Origin: Paenarthrobacter histidinolovorans
GTDB lineage: Bacteria > Actinomycetota > Actinomycetes > Actinomycetales > Micrococcaceae
Assembly: GCF_014647595.1 (NCBI RefSeq)
Contig: NZ_BMPM01000004.1
Coordinates: 245,763-309,762 of the forward strand
Reading direction: 5' to 3'
DNA: 64,000 nucleotides
Below the pieces are notes generated by a model that made no database searches, was not told the DNA's origin, and saw only the letters and a list, made by a program, of their open reading frames with translations. The first letter of the stretch is position 1, and every line of letters starts with the position of its first letter. The translations under genes and the position numbers were made by a program. This document shows, one piece after another, positions 16,083-25,744 of this stretch.

Positions 16083-16790
16083 TCAGGCCTCCTCGTTGAG
16101 CAACCGGGTCATGTCCTCGGGCAGCAGGCGTCGGAACGCCCTGCGTGATCCGCGGTGGCTCTCCGACGCGCGGTAAAGGACTGCGGCCTCGACGGCGGTG
16201 GCAGGCAGGGCTTCCACTTCCTTGTCTGCTGCCAGGGCGCGCAGGGCCAGGCGCATGGCCCCGGCCAAAGTGAGCTCGGATTCCCAAGCCCCGCGGACGA
16301 CGTCGGAAATCTGATCTGCCAGGCCGCCCATGACCACGAAACCGTTCTCATCGGCGATTGAACCATCGAAGGTCAGTCGGTAGAGGTGGTCTTGCTCCTG
16401 TGCCGGTCCGACCTCAGCCACCGCCAACTCCACCTCGAAAGGCTTTTGTTCTGCGGTGAACACAGCTCCCAGGCTCTGTGCGTAGACGCTGGCCAGCCCG
16501 CGGGCCGTGACGTCTTCCCTGTCGTAGGAGTAACCACGGACGTCGGCATAGCGGACCCCCGCCTGGCGCAGGCTCTCGAACTCGTTGTACTTGCCCACGG
16601 CAGCGAAGGCGATTTTGTCGTAGATCTCGCCGATCTTGTGCAGGGATGGTGACGGGTTCTCCGCGATCAGGGCGATGCCGTCGGCGCAGCTGATGACCAC
16701 TACGGACCGGCCCCGGGCGATGCCCTTGCGGGCGAAGTCCGCGCGGTCCTTCATCAGTTGTTCCGGAGAAACGTAGAACTGCTGCGTCAT
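16083..16790 (-). CDS. prcA: 20S proteasome alpha subunit PrcA
   Basis: 235 aa from the ATG at 16790. The alpha ring gates the proteolytic chamber and docks the ARC ATPase. The N-terminal tail ([31 protein letters not shown]) and the alpha-type core ([28 protein letters not shown]) are typical. The frame is open 20 codons further upstream, but those would overlap prcB; the chosen ATG follows the prcB stop by one base with a GGGAGG site in the end of prcB. The C-terminus is short and acidic. Confidence 0.96.
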   Translation of the reverse strand: MTQQFYVSPEQLMKDRADFARKGIARGRSVVVISCADGIALIAENPSPSLHKIGEIYDKIAFAAVGKYNEFESLRQAGVRYADVRGYSYDREDVTARGLASVYAQSLGAVFTAEQKPFEVELAVAEVGPAQEQDHLYRLTFDGSIADENGFVVMGGLADQISDVVRGAWESELTLAGAMRLALRALAADKEVEALPATAVEAAVLYRASESHRGSRRAFRRLLPEDMTRLLNEEA

Positions 16791-16791
16791 G

Positions 16792-17601
16792 TCAGGCCTC
16801 CCGTCCGGCGATGGCCCGCGATTCGACGATCGCTCCGGCGATTGCTGCAAGGTCGCGTTCGGGGATTCTTCGGTTACCGGCCCGGTTCACGGTATAGACC
16901 ACAGGCCAGAGTTGGCGGACGGGGTCCGGTCCGCCGGTAGCGGAATCATCGTCAGCGGCGTCGTACAGGGCTTCGACCGCAACGGCGACGGCGTCTTCCT
17001 CCGAGAGGTTGGGCCTCCACAGCTTCTTCAATGCGCCCCTGGCAAATACCGAGCCCGAGCCCACAGAGTGGTGTTCCTGCTCTTCATAGCGACCGCCCGT
17101 GACGTCGTAGGAGAAAAGCCGCCCAACGCCGCTGACGTGGTCGAATCCGGCGAAAAGCGGGATCACGGCCATCCCCTGCATCGCCATGGGAAGGTTCCCC
17201 CGGATCATGGCGCCCAGGCGGTTGGCTTTGCCCACCAGGCTCAGGAGCGTTCCCTCGATTTTTTCGTAGTGCTCCAGCTCCACCTGGAACAGACGGGTGA
17301 TGTCGATGGCCAGGCCCGCGGTGCCGGCGATACCCAGCACCGAAAATTCATCGGCCGGAAACACTTTCTCGATGTGGCGGCTGGCGATGACATTGCCCAT
17401 GGTGGCGCGGCGATCGCCCGCCATCAGCACGCCGCCGGCAAACGTCAGGGCAACGATCGTGGTGGCGTGCGGCGATGACGGCACGGTGCCGGCGGGAAGC
17501 GCCTGGCTGAAGGGAAGGAGTTCAGGACGCGAGCGTTGGAGATGCTCGGTAAATGAAGACGTTGCCTGGGTGGCCAGGGGGCCGTTTGATGGGTCCTGCA
17601 T
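16792..17601 (-). CDS. prcB: 20S proteasome beta subunit PrcB
   Basis: 269 aa from the ATG at 17601, which has an AAGGAG site 7 bases upstream. A propeptide of 46 residues precedes the sequence HATTIVAL; cleavage before T47 should expose the catalytic N-terminal threonine. [14 protein letters not shown] and the catalytic-site lysine region [11 protein letters not shown] follow. The frame is open upstream to 17748, but the extra sequence overlaps no motif and lies in the spacer after pup. It assembles with PrcA into a 28-subunit barrel. Confidence 0.96.
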   Translation of the reverse strand: MQDPSNGPLATQATSSFTEHLQRSRPELLPFSQALPAGTVPSSPHATTIVALTFAGGVLMAGDRRATMGNVIASRHIEKVFPADEFSVLGIAGTAGLAIDITRLFQVELEHYEKIEGTLLSLVGKANRLGAMIRGNLPMAMQGMAVIPLFAGFDHVSGVGRLFSYDVTGGRYEEQEHHSVGSGSVFARGALKKLWRPNLSEEDAVAVAVEALYDAADDDSATGGPDPVRQLWPVVYTVNRAGNRRIPERDLAAIAGAIVESRAIAGREA

Positions 17602-17680
17602 TGCTGCACTCCTTCGACTCTGCGTTCCGGTGCCCGGCGGCCTCACGCCGTCCGGGTTGTGAATCCTTGTTCGGGGCCGG

Positions 17681-17884
17681 TTACTGGCCGCCCTTTTGGA
17701 CGAAAGCCCGGACAAACTCTTCGGCATTGGATTCCAGAACGCCGTCAATTTCGTCGAGGAGATCGTCCACGCCCTGGGTTGCCTCGGACGCCTGGGCTTC
17801 GGGCGCTGCAGGCGGAGCCTCCGGGACGTCCACTTCTGCTTCGGTTTCCCGTGACTGTGGTTGTTGCTGTTCCTGAGCTGCCAT
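17681..17884 (-). CDS. pup: prokaryotic ubiquitin-like protein Pup
   Basis: 67 aa, disordered, acidic and rich in Gln/Glu/Ala at the N-terminus, with the conserved C-terminal helix region ([29 protein letters not shown]). It ends in Gly-Gly-Gln, so it must be deamidated by Dop to Gly-Gly-Glu before ligation by PafA. The central part binds the coiled coil of ARC/Mpa. AGGGAG precedes the ATG. It lies between dop and prcB; the 119 bases after dop contain an imperfect 12-base repeat (17892-17903, 17923-17934). Confidence 0.97.
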   Translation of the reverse strand: MAAQEQQQPQSRETEAEVDVPEAPPAAPEAQASEATQGVDDLLDEIDGVLESNAEEFVRAFVQKGGQ

Positions 17885-18003
17885 TTTCTTTCTCCCTACT
17901 GTCAGTCCCCTGATATTGGAGACTTCCTACTGCCATATTGCCACGCTGCGGGCCGCTGCGTACGGCTTTGGGCAGGTACGAATGTTGCTGTGGCGGATAC
18001 CTC

Positions 18004-19677
18004 TCAGGCCCTTGGCGCCGGCGGGTTCTGGCCCAGCAATTCGGCAAGGAATGCACCGGCATCCTGATGGCGGTCGAACAAAGCACCGGTCAGCGCTTGC
18101 GTCCCCCGCAAGGGTTCGCGTGTTGGTACCCGTTGGAGCTTTCCCAGCCCCGGAACGTCGAAGATGACCGAGTCCCAGCTTGCCCCGACAACGTCCCTGC
18201 CGAACCTCGAAACGCATCGGCCGCGGAAGTACGCACGGGTGTCCGACGGCGGTTCCGTCACCGCCCGGGCGATGTCGCCGTCGTCCACCACGCGCATCAT
18301 GCGGTTGTTGGACAACAGCCGGTAGTAAAGGCCTTTCTCTGGCCGGATATCGGACCACTGCAGGTCCACCAGACCGAGCCTGGCATCGTCCCAGCCCAGT
18401 CCGTCCCGGTTCCGGTAGCCTTCCAGGATCGATTTCTTGGCCACCCACTCCACGCAGGACGACGCTGAACCGGCATCGGATCCCAGCGCTGTCAACGTGG
18501 ATTCCCAGCGCACCAGGACGTCGTGGGTGTGGCCGTCACCGGACACCGAATCCGCAACTCCGGTTTCCTGGGCAAGTTTCGCCGCGGCTTCGTAGTACAT
18601 CCATTGAAGATCCAGTGCCGTCACCCTGCGGCCGTCCAGCAGCCGGACTGTGGCAGCAAGCGTGGTGTCATGGCTGACGGCTTGAAGGGCCTGGACAGGC
18701 TCATGGACCTCGATTTTGGGGGCCTGACCGGCCTCTATGAGGCTCAGCACCATGGCTGTGGTCCCGAACTTGAGGTAGTTGGAGGCCTGGCTGAGGTTCG
18801 CGTCCCCGATGATGACGTGCAAGCGGCGGTATTTGTCCGCCGTGGCGTGCGGTTCGTCCCGGGTGTTGATGATGGGGCGGCGGATGGTGGTCTCCAACCC
18901 CACCTCCGCTTCGAAGAAATCGGCACGTTGGCTGATCTGGTAGCCGGGGGTGGAACTGTCCTGCCCAAGGCCCACGCGACCTGCACCGCAGGTCACCTGC
19001 CGGGAGACGAAGAACGGGGTCAGGCCCCGGATGATGTCGCCGAAAGGAACCGAGCGTGGCATGAGGTAGTTCTCATGGGAGCCATAGGAGACCGACTTGT
19101 TGTCGGTGTTGTTCTTGTAGAGGTTTATGGCAGGCAGACTGGTGTCCGCAGCCACCTTCCGGACCGTGGCAAGCGCTACGACGTCGCCGGCGGCATCCCA
19201 GGTAACGGCGTCCCTGGGGTTGGTGACCTCCGGGCTGGAATACTCCGGGTGCGCATGGTCCACGTAGAGACGCGCACCGTTTCCCAGAACCATGTTCATC
19301 AACAACGAACCGGTCTCATCCGCGCCGTCCAGTTCCAGCTCCTGCCGGCCGTACGCCAAGGCGACGGCCTCGGCGTCGAGAACCGGTGGCTGGTCGGTGA
19401 GTTGACTTGGATCAGCGGCCGCACGGTCCACTGTCCAGCCCCGGGCGTCGTGAAGCGGCTCTTCGTCGGTGTAGTCCCAGCGCGTCTCCGCCCCTCCGGC
19501 TGCACGCTGCCGGGTCACGGTGGCGTAGGCCTGGATGATCCTGGCGGACATCATGGTGGCGTTGGCGCCGGGCGCCGACGGTGCGTGGATACCGTATTCA
19601 GTTTCCGAGCCCATGACGCGCATGGCACCGCCTGCAGGCAAGCTTCCGGCCTGTGTACCTTCGGGTCTTGCTGTCAC
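18004..19677 (-). CDS. dop: Pup deamidase/depupylase Dop
   Basis: 557 aa from a GTG that overlaps the arc stop in a GTGA; an ATG at 19623 giving [13 protein letters not shown] is an equally plausible start (539 aa) preceded by AGGCGG. Dop deamidates the C-terminal Gln of Pup and also removes Pup from substrates. It is a PafA paralogue: GSETEYGI with metal-binding Glu, [17 protein letters not shown] with the conserved Asp, and [20 protein letters not shown]. The Dop-specific loop ([20 protein letters not shown] and onward, about 55-100) is present, which separates it from ligases. Confidence 0.95.
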   Translation of the reverse strand: MTARPEGTQAGSLPAGGAMRVMGSETEYGIHAPSAPGANATMMSARIIQAYATVTRQRAAGGAETRWDYTDEEPLHDARGWTVDRAAADPSQLTDQPPVLDAEAVALAYGRQELELDGADETGSLLMNMVLGNGARLYVDHAHPEYSSPEVTNPRDAVTWDAAGDVVALATVRKVAADTSLPAINLYKNNTDNKSVSYGSHENYLMPRSVPFGDIIRGLTPFFVSRQVTCGAGRVGLGQDSSTPGYQISQRADFFEAEVGLETTIRRPIINTRDEPHATADKYRRLHVIIGDANLSQASNYLKFGTTAMVLSLIEAGQAPKIEVHEPVQALQAVSHDTTLAATVRLLDGRRVTALDLQWMYYEAAAKLAQETGVADSVSGDGHTHDVLVRWESTLTALGSDAGSASSCVEWVAKKSILEGYRNRDGLGWDDARLGLVDLQWSDIRPEKGLYYRLLSNNRMMRVVDDGDIARAVTEPPSDTRAYFRGRCVSRFGRDVVGASWDSVIFDVPGLGKLQRVPTREPLRGTQALTGALFDRHQDAGAFLAELLGQNPPAPRA

Positions 19678-21482
19678 AGGTACTGGCCCGTGTTGGCGGT
19701 GGTTTCGATGGACTTACCCGGTTCCTGACCGGCTTTGCCCTGGACGATCGTACGGATGTAAGTGATGCGTTCACCCTTCTTGCCGGAAATCCGGGCCCAG
19801 TCATCAGGGTTGGTGGTGTTCGGCATGTCCTCGTGCTCGCGGAACTCATCCACCACTGCGCGCAGCAGGTGCTCGATCCGAAGACCCTTCTGGTTGTTGG
19901 TCAGGAGGTCCTTGATGGCGTACTTCTTGGCCCTGTCCACCACGTTCTGGACCACGGCTCCGGAATTGAAGTCTTTGAAGTAGAGCATCTCGGTGTCACC
20001 GTTGGCATAGGTGACCTCAAGGTACTCATTGGACTTCTCGGTGGAGTACATGGCCTCCACGGTGCGCTGGACCATGGCATCCACCGTTGCCTGGACGTCT
20101 CCCCCGTACTCGGCAAGGTCCTGGGCGTGGAACGGCAGGTCCGTGGTGATGTACTTGCCGAAAATATCCGCCGCTGCCTCCGCGTCCGGCCTCTGGATCT
20201 TTACTTTTACGTCCAGCCGACCTGGCCGGAGGATGGCGGGGTCGATCATGTCCTCGCGGTTTGAAGCCCCAATGACAATCACGTTGTCCAAACGCTCCAC
20301 GCCGTCGATTTCACTGAGCAGCTGCGGCACGATGGTGGTTTCGACATCGGATGATACGCCGGTGCCGCGGGTGCGGAAGAGGGAGTCCATCTCATCGAAG
20401 AACACGACGACGGGGCTGCCGTCCGAGGCCTTCTCGCGGGCCCGGGCAAAAATCAGGCGGATGTGCCGTTCGGTCTCACCCACGTACTTGTCCAGGAGCT
20501 CAGGGCCCTTGATGTTCAGGAAGTAGCTCTTGAGGTCGGTGTTGCCGGCGCGTTCTGCCGCGCGGGCCGCGAGGGAGTTCGCCACCGCCTTGGCAATGAG
20601 GGTCTTGCCGCAGCCCGGAGGGCCGTAGAGCAGGATTCCCTTGGGCGCCTTCAAGCCATGTTCGCGGTAGAGGTCCGGATGAAGGAACGGCAGTTCGACG
20701 GCGTCGCGGATCTGTTCGATCTGGGGACCCAGGCCGCCGATGTCCTGGTAGGTGATGTCCGGAACTTCTTCCAGGACAAGGTTCTCCACCTCGGCGCGCG
20801 GGACCTTCTCCAGGGCGTAACCCGTCCGGGAGTCCAGCGACAAGGCGTCGCCCACCTTCAAGTGGATTTCCTGGAGGGCGCCGGACAGCCGGACCACCCT
20901 TTCTTCGTCGGCGCGGCCGACCACCAGGGCGCGGTCCTTGCCCAGCAATTCCTTCAGGGTGACCAGCTCACCGGCCCGCTCGTACCCGAGCCCCGCCACG
21001 ATCAGGAGTGCCTCGTTGAGCAGGACCTCCTGTCCCACTGCCAGCTGGTTGAGGTTCACCAGCGGGCTGACGCCCACACGCATCTTCCGGCCTGCATTGA
21101 AGATGTCCACTGACTCTTCGGTGGCTGCCTGCCCGGAGTTGCCGGGTGCCGGCTGCTTGCGGGGGTTGATCTGGAGCACGGTGCCGAAGCTGTAGGGCGG
21201 CTGCCCTTCCTGCTCCAGTGCGCCCTTCAAGCGGAGTATTTCGGCCTTGGCCGTTTCGAGCATGCTCACGAGTTTGCTGTTGTTCTGCGTGGCGGCAGCC
21301 AGCTGGCGGTCGATGTGGCGCAGCTTGTCCCGAAGGATGTTGATCTGCCGTTCGGCAACAGTCAGGTCCGTCGAAGCTTCCTGCGGTTGAACTGGGGCGG
21401 GACCCCGGCCCGCCCTTTCCTCAGCCGCTGTGTTTGCATCCTCCGGCGTCGGCCGTCCAAGGTCGTTGTTTGGCGTATCCAC
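19674..21482 (-). CDS. arc: proteasome-activating AAA ATPase ARC/Mpa
   Basis: 602 aa. It unfolds pupylated proteins and feeds them into the 20S proteasome. Order of parts: N-terminal coiled coil (about 40-95) that binds Pup, two OB-fold domains (about 95-240), and an AAA module with Walker A GPPGCGKT (287-294) and Walker B FFDEMD (361-366). The C-terminus is GQYL, the motif that inserts into PrcA pockets. The start is a GTG; AAGGGG lies about 12 bases upstream. It overlaps dop by 4 bases, so the two are translated together. Confidence 0.97.
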   Translation of the reverse strand: MDTPNNDLGRPTPEDANTAAEERAGRGPAPVQPQEASTDLTVAERQINILRDKLRHIDRQLAAATQNNSKLVSMLETAKAEILRLKGALEQEGQPPYSFGTVLQINPRKQPAPGNSGQAATEESVDIFNAGRKMRVGVSPLVNLNQLAVGQEVLLNEALLIVAGLGYERAGELVTLKELLGKDRALVVGRADEERVVRLSGALQEIHLKVGDALSLDSRTGYALEKVPRAEVENLVLEEVPDITYQDIGGLGPQIEQIRDAVELPFLHPDLYREHGLKAPKGILLYGPPGCGKTLIAKAVANSLAARAAERAGNTDLKSYFLNIKGPELLDKYVGETERHIRLIFARAREKASDGSPVVVFFDEMDSLFRTRGTGVSSDVETTIVPQLLSEIDGVERLDNVIVIGASNREDMIDPAILRPGRLDVKVKIQRPDAEAAADIFGKYITTDLPFHAQDLAEYGGDVQATVDAMVQRTVEAMYSTEKSNEYLEVTYANGDTEMLYFKDFNSGAVVQNVVDRAKKYAIKDLLTNNQKGLRIEHLLRAVVDEFREHEDMPNTTNPDDWARISGKKGERITYIRTIVQGKAGQEPGKSIETTANTGQYL

Positions 21483-21578
21483 GATTCATCAGCCCCTTCC
21501 TGCGCTTAACAAGACCTTAGTCCCGAAAAGCTCAGGGTGCTGGGTGACATCCGGAATACGGACCCTATTGTGACCTTT

Positions 21579-22643
21579 TCAGTTTGTGACCGTGGGGTCG
21601 TCCTGGACGTTGGTCCCGGCGATGGCGTCACGGGCGGCCCGGCGGAGCTTTTTGTCCGATACGGAACGTTCCCCGACTGCGCCGGGGGTCCAGGCGTTGA
21701 GGTCCTCTTCGCTGAATTCGGTCTTGGAAGGACGACGCTTTACGGAAATGCCCGTCACGCCATCGGCCAGCCGGCGGGTGACCAGCAGGAAGCCTGTGTG
21801 GGCAACCATCCGGTGGTCGGGACGGACGGCGAGTCCTTCGAGGTGCCAGCCGCGGACCATGGATTCCCAGGCGTCCGGCTCGGTAAAGCGGCCATCAGCG
21901 CGGATGGCCTCGGCCGTGCGCGACAACTGGGTGACGGTGGCTACGTAGTTGATCCAGACGCCACCGGGGGCCAGGACTGTTGCTACTGCGTCCAAGCACT
22001 CCCACGGGGCGAGCATGTCCAGGACCACGCGGTCAACGGACCCGGGTGCTTCGGCCTTGACGACTTCCTCCTGGAAGTCGCCGAGGGAGATCTGCCACGC
22101 AGGGTGCGGGCCGCCGAAAATGGTTTCGACGTTGCCCCTGGCGATGTCCGCGAATTCTTCCCGGCGTTCGAAGGAGTGCAGGTAGCCGCCATCGCCTACT
22201 GCACGGAGCAGGGAGATGGACAGCGCGCCGGATCCAACGCCGGCTTCCACAACCCGGGCGCCGGGGAAGATGTCGGCCATGGTGACAATCTGACCGGCGT
22301 CTTTGGGGTAGACAACGGCCGCGCCGCGGGGCATGGACAGGACGAAGTCCGAGAGCAGCGGCCTCAGCGTCTGGTACTGCTGGCCGACGTTGTTGGTCAC
22401 CACCGAGCCGTCCATCTTGCCGATGATCTCATCGTGGTTCAGGAAACCGCGGTGGGTATGGAACGCGCCGCCGACCTCCAGCATGATGGTGTTCATCCGG
22501 CCGCGTTCGTCCGTGAGCTGGACCCGCTCGCCCACGCGGAAGGGTCCGCGACGCCGCGCAGCGCCCGTCGGCTGCAGGGTGGAGCCTGTGGCTGCCTCGT
22601 CAGGGCCTGCGTTGGCCTCGGGGGCGGCGGTTTCGCTGCTCAT
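21579..22643 (-). CDS. trmI: tRNA (adenine-58-N1)-methyltransferase TrmI
   Basis: 354 aa from an ATG with a GAGGAA site. The enzyme methylates N1 of A58 in the T loop of tRNA. An N-terminal beta domain (about 30-110) is followed by a Rossmann SAM domain with VVEAGVGSGALSISLL and the DRVVLDMLAPWE motif with the catalytic Asp. M. tuberculosis Rv2118c, near mpa, is the characterised relative. The C-terminus has an extra charged tail (about 300-354). The frame remains open upstream to 22916, but no family sequence is there. Confidence 0.93.
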   Translation of the reverse strand: MSSETAAPEANAGPDEAATGSTLQPTGAARRRGPFRVGERVQLTDERGRMNTIMLEVGGAFHTHRGFLNHDEIIGKMDGSVVTNNVGQQYQTLRPLLSDFVLSMPRGAAVVYPKDAGQIVTMADIFPGARVVEAGVGSGALSISLLRAVGDGGYLHSFERREEFADIARGNVETIFGGPHPAWQISLGDFQEEVVKAEAPGSVDRVVLDMLAPWECLDAVATVLAPGGVWINYVATVTQLSRTAEAIRADGRFTEPDAWESMVRGWHLEGLAVRPDHRMVAHTGFLLVTRRLADGVTGISVKRRPSKTEFSEEDLNAWTPGAVGERSVSDKKLRRAARDAIAGTNVQDDPTVTN

Positions 22644-22756
22644 GTGGTGTTCCTCGCTCTTGTACGGCTGGGCCGCGACGTGTTGCTGGCTGGTGGCGCC
22701 AGAGACAGTGGGTTCTTTGCTTTGACGGCCGGCATGTAACTCTACCGGGCGTTGAG

Positions 22757-23920
22757 TCAGGGGCGACCGCTCCGGCGGGCTTCCTTGCCTGTTATGGCTG
22801 TTACGACGGCCTCCTGGCGGAGCAGGCCGGTGACGATTCCGTTGTGGTCCACCACAGCGTATTCGCCGCCTTCCAGGCGCGCCAAGTACTGGATCAGTTC
22901 CTGGCCCTTGGACCATTCGGGGACGTAAGCACCTGCTGCCAGGGCGTGGGCGACCGCGGTGACGGGCGTCGTCGTCGCCGCTTCCGGCGGGACGCTGGCG
23001 GTGGCGCCGCTGTCCACCACCCCTTGGGGCCTGCCGTCGGGTCCGAAGATCACGACGGCGGGACTCCCCGCGGGTGCGATGGCGAGGACATCAGCCACGG
23101 TGGCTGTGTTGGGCACTCCGACGGCGGGCTCTGCCAGGCCGGCGGCGGTGACGAGATACAGCCGGCTGCGCAGTTTCGCGTGATGGATGGAGCTTGAAGC
23201 GCTCATCCACAGGAAACCGCAGACGAGGACAGTAATGACGGTGTACATCAGGTTGGGCAGCTGCCCTTGCAGGAAGGGCACAACGATGAACCAGATGACC
23301 AGGGCAACCACGATGATCCGACCCGACCAGCCGGCTGCAATGGTTCCCTTGTCCTGGCTGCCGGTGGCTTTCCATACAGCGGATTCCACCAGCCGGCCGC
23401 CGTCCAGCGGCATGCCGGGAAGGACGTTGAAGATACCGATCACGAGGTTTGCCAGTCGCAGGATGTCCGCGAGCATGGCGGGTACGCCGGTCAGGGTGTG
23501 TGTTGACAGAATCGCCCACATCACTCCGGCGATGACGAAGTTTGAAGCCGGTCCGGCGAGGGCAACGGTGACGGAGCGGCCGGGGGAAGCCGTGAAGTTC
23601 TCGAACTGCGTGTGACCGCCCCAGAGATTGAGGACGATTTTCTCGCTGGGCCACCCGAACGCCCGGGCGCTCAGCGCGTGTGCCAGTTCGTGGATCAGCA
23701 CCGACACAGCAAGCAGCAACGCGATGGCCAGCCCAACCAGGTATCCCCAGTTGCCAATGCCCGGGAACAAGTCAATGACAACCGGGCCGTAGAAGACAAC
23801 AGTGATGGCGGCGATAACGAACCACGAATACGCCAGGTAGACAGGAACGCCCGCGATCCTGCCCAGCGGGATGCCTTCCCGCTTTGTCACAACATGGTGC
23901 GGAGTGGTGGGACTGCTCAC
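22757..23920 (-). CDS. site-2 protease family (M50) membrane metalloprotease with CBS-like domain
   Basis: 387 aa. The HELAH zinc motif (within VLIHELAHALSARAFG, about 78-82) and the second metal site NVLPGMPLDGGRL are embedded in about six membrane segments. A CBS-like pair follows in the C-terminal 170 residues (about 225-380), placing it in the SpoIVFB-like subgroup that senses nucleotides through CBS domains. It should cleave substrates within the membrane; the substrate is unknown. The GTG start directly abuts the stop of the upstream HAD gene (TAG-GTG). Confidence 0.9.
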   Translation of the reverse strand: MSSPTTPHHVVTKREGIPLGRIAGVPVYLAYSWFVIAAITVVFYGPVVIDLFPGIGNWGYLVGLAIALLLAVSVLIHELAHALSARAFGWPSEKIVLNLWGGHTQFENFTASPGRSVTVALAGPASNFVIAGVMWAILSTHTLTGVPAMLADILRLANLVIGIFNVLPGMPLDGGRLVESAVWKATGSQDKGTIAAGWSGRIIVVALVIWFIVVPFLQGQLPNLMYTVITVLVCGFLWMSASSSIHHAKLRSRLYLVTAAGLAEPAVGVPNTATVADVLAIAPAGSPAVVIFGPDGRPQGVVDSGATASVPPEAATTTPVTAVAHALAAGAYVPEWSKGQELIQYLARLEGGEYAVVDHNGIVTGLLRQEAVVTAITGKEARRSGRP

Positions 23921-24640
23921 CTAGTTGGCCCCTTCAAGCAGGTTCGCTGTGGCGAAACGGTCATTGACCAGCTGATGCAGATCCGGAGCCGTCCGGCCCA
24001 CCAGGGTGGGCCACATGATCATGCGTGGGTCCTCCGGCAGGGGAACCTGATGGGGAATGCCTACTGTGACCACCCCTGAAGCGATGGCGGCCGTTGCACC
24101 GGGTACGGAGTCTTCCAAGGCCACGCAATGGTGGATGGTCAGGGCGGGATCGTCCAGCCTGAGGCGTTCGACCGCGGTCAGGTAGGCCTCAGGGTGTGGC
24201 TTGCCGTTGGTTACGGTATCGCCGGTGACCATGAACTCGAAGTAAGGCTTGGGGAGGCTCTCCACCACCACTCCGGCGAGGGGGCCTTCGGACATGGTCA
24301 CCAGCGCACAACGGATGCCTGCTGTGTGAAGGTCATCGAGAAGTTCACGCGCACCGGGCCTCCACGGGACCTCCTTGCGGACCTCGGCGATGACCTGAGC
24401 GCTGAGGGTGTCCACGATTTCACGGGCCTCAAGCCGGACGCCGGCGGCCTGCAGGACGGCTGCCGAATGAAGCAGGGACTGACCCACCAGCTGCATGGCT
24501 TGATGGTGTGACCAACTGCCGCCATGCGATTCCACCAAGGCGCGCTCGGCAGCGATCCAATAGGGTTCGGTATCCACGAGTGTGCCATCCATATCCCAGA
24601 GCACGGCTTTGAGGAGGGGCTGGCTGGGTAACGAATGCAT
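23921..24640 (-). CDS. HAD-superfamily hydrolase (phosphoglycolate phosphatase/beta-phosphoglucomutase-like)
   Basis: 239 aa from the ATG at 24640. The nucleophile motif WDMDGTLVDTEP (about 14-25), a cap domain of subclass I, the threonine motif VTMSEGPL and the final acidic motif VALEDSVPGATAA are complete. These proteins act on small phosphorylated metabolites; the substrate is not evident. The first gene of the leftward block, its ATG lies 7 bases after TAGACT. An upstream frame extension to 24733 is not supported. Confidence 0.88.
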   Translation of the reverse strand: MHSLPSQPLLKAVLWDMDGTLVDTEPYWIAAERALVESHGGSWSHHQAMQLVGQSLLHSAAVLQAAGVRLEAREIVDTLSAQVIAEVRKEVPWRPGARELLDDLHTAGIRCALVTMSEGPLAGVVVESLPKPYFEFMVTGDTVTNGKPHPEAYLTAVERLRLDDPALTIHHCVALEDSVPGATAAIASGVVTVGIPHQVPLPEDPRMIMWPTLVGRTAPDLHQLVNDRFATANLLEGAN

Positions 24641-24653
24641 GGTTTCCAGTCTA
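24641..24653 (-). promoter_or_regulatory. -10 element of a leaderless promoter for the HAD hydrolase gene
   Basis: TAGACT (minus strand 24648-24653) is 7 bases before the ATG. Confidence 0.45.
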
Positions 24654-24751
24654 CGTGGAACCTGGTGGTCGATAGTCCTGGCGTTGTGCTGTGGGCGAAT
24701 ATGGGACACGCGTTGACACGAAATGCCATGCATCCATCAGGGTCTTCGACG

Positions 24752-24763
24752 TAGGGTGAGTGG
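24752..24763 (+). promoter_or_regulatory. -10 element of a leaderless promoter for the PAC2 gene
   Basis: TAGGGT (24752-24757) is 6 bases before the ATG at 24764. A perfect TTGACA at 24713-24718 is too far upstream to pair with it. Confidence 0.45.
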
Positions 24764-25669
24764 ATGAACAGTGTGGACGGGACCCCCGAAGGGCAGGACA
24801 TCACCGCGGAGCCCGAGCGTTTCCTCAAGGAACCCGCGGAAGGCCAGCGCGTCACCGTAATGATCGCTGCCTTCGAGGGCTGGAACGACGCCGGTGAAGC
24901 CGCCAGCGATGCCCTGCACTACCTGAACAAACTATGGGACGGCAAAAAGGTTGCCACGGTGGACGCCGAGGAATATTACGATTTCCAGTTCACCCGGCCC
25001 ACCGTGCGGCGCACTTCATCCGGCGCCCGAAAGGTTAAATGGCCATCGACACGGATCTACAAGGCCTCAGTTCCGGACAGCAACGTGGACGCCGTTTTTG
25101 TCCTTGGAACGGAGCCTTCCTACCGTTGGCGTGCCTACACCACCGAACTTCTGGTGCACGCTGAAGCGCTCAAGGTGGACGCCGTCATCCTGGTCGGTGC
25201 CTTGCTTGCCGACGTTCCGCACAGCCGCCCGATTCCGGTCAGCACCACGACCGAAGACAACTCCTTGCGGGAGCGCCTCAACCTGGAAGCGTCACAGTAT
25301 GAGGGCCCTGTAGGCATCGTGGGGGTCCTTGCTGAATTCGCCCTGCTGGCGGGCCTGCCCACGGTATCCCTGTGGGCCGCTGTCCCCCACTATGTTGCCC
25401 AGCCGCCATCGCCCAAAGCCCAGCTCGCTATCCTGCACCGGATCGAGGACCTGCTCCAGGTTCCGCTGGACAGCCATGCTCTTGCCGAAGAGTCCGAGGC
25501 CTGGGAGCGCGGCGTGGATGAGCTCGCAACGGAAGACCCTGAAATTGCCGCATACGTGCGCCAGCTGGAGGAAGCGAAGGACACAGCAGACCTTCCGGAA
25601 GCGTCGGGCGAGTCGATTGCCCGGGAATTCGAGCGCTACCTGAAGCGGCGCGGCAAAGAGCGCCCGTAA
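24764..25669 (+). CDS. PAC2 (proteasome assembly chaperone-like) family protein
   Basis: 301 aa. The family fold is recognised from MIAAFEGWNDAGEAASDAL near 33-51, VFVLGTEPSYRWRAY near 110, ILVGALLADVPHSRP near 140 and GPVGIVGVLAEFALLAGLPTVSLWAAVPHY near 185. PAC2 names a eukaryotic proteasome assembly chaperone, and archaeal relatives bind proteasomes; the function in actinobacteria is not settled. M. tuberculosis Rv2125 is the likely orthologue and is likewise near the pup-proteasome genes. It is a single gene ending in a very strong terminator shared with mshC. Confidence 0.88.
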   Translation: MNSVDGTPEGQDITAEPERFLKEPAEGQRVTVMIAAFEGWNDAGEAASDALHYLNKLWDGKKVATVDAEEYYDFQFTRPTVRRTSSGARKVKWPSTRIYKASVPDSNVDAVFVLGTEPSYRWRAYTTELLVHAEALKVDAVILVGALLADVPHSRPIPVSTTTEDNSLRERLNLEASQYEGPVGIVGVLAEFALLAGLPTVSLWAAVPHYVAQPPSPKAQLAILHRIEDLLQVPLDSHALAEESEAWERGVDELATEDPEIAAYVRQLEEAKDTADLPEASGESIAREFERYLKRRGKERP

Positions 25670-25684
25670 GGACACTGGACTGCA

Positions 25685-25728
25685 GAATGTGGAACGGCCC
25701 CGACTTTCGTCGGGGCCGTTCCACATTC
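25685..25728. terminator. bidirectional terminator between PAC2 gene and mshC
   Basis: A perfect 20-bp inverted repeat (25685-25704 and 25709-25728) around a TTTC loop, centred between two convergent genes. Confidence 0.9.
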
Positions 25729-25744
25729 CACGGGGATTGCGGGC

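Noticed and set aside
19100..19108. TTGTCGGTG, similar to the -35 part of the PafBC-dependent (RecA-NDp) promoter motif
   Set aside because: It lies inside dop, antisense, in codons for the conserved NNTDNK region, and is not followed by a suitable -10 at the right distance or by a gene on that strand.
18523..19728. 401-codon plus-strand frame opposite dop
   Set aside because: The opposite strand encodes complete Dop motifs; this frame is a shadow.
24713..24718. Perfect TTGACA -35 box upstream of the PAC2 gene
   Set aside because: No -10 hexamer lies 16-19 bases downstream; the nearest good one (TAGGGT) is 33 bases away.
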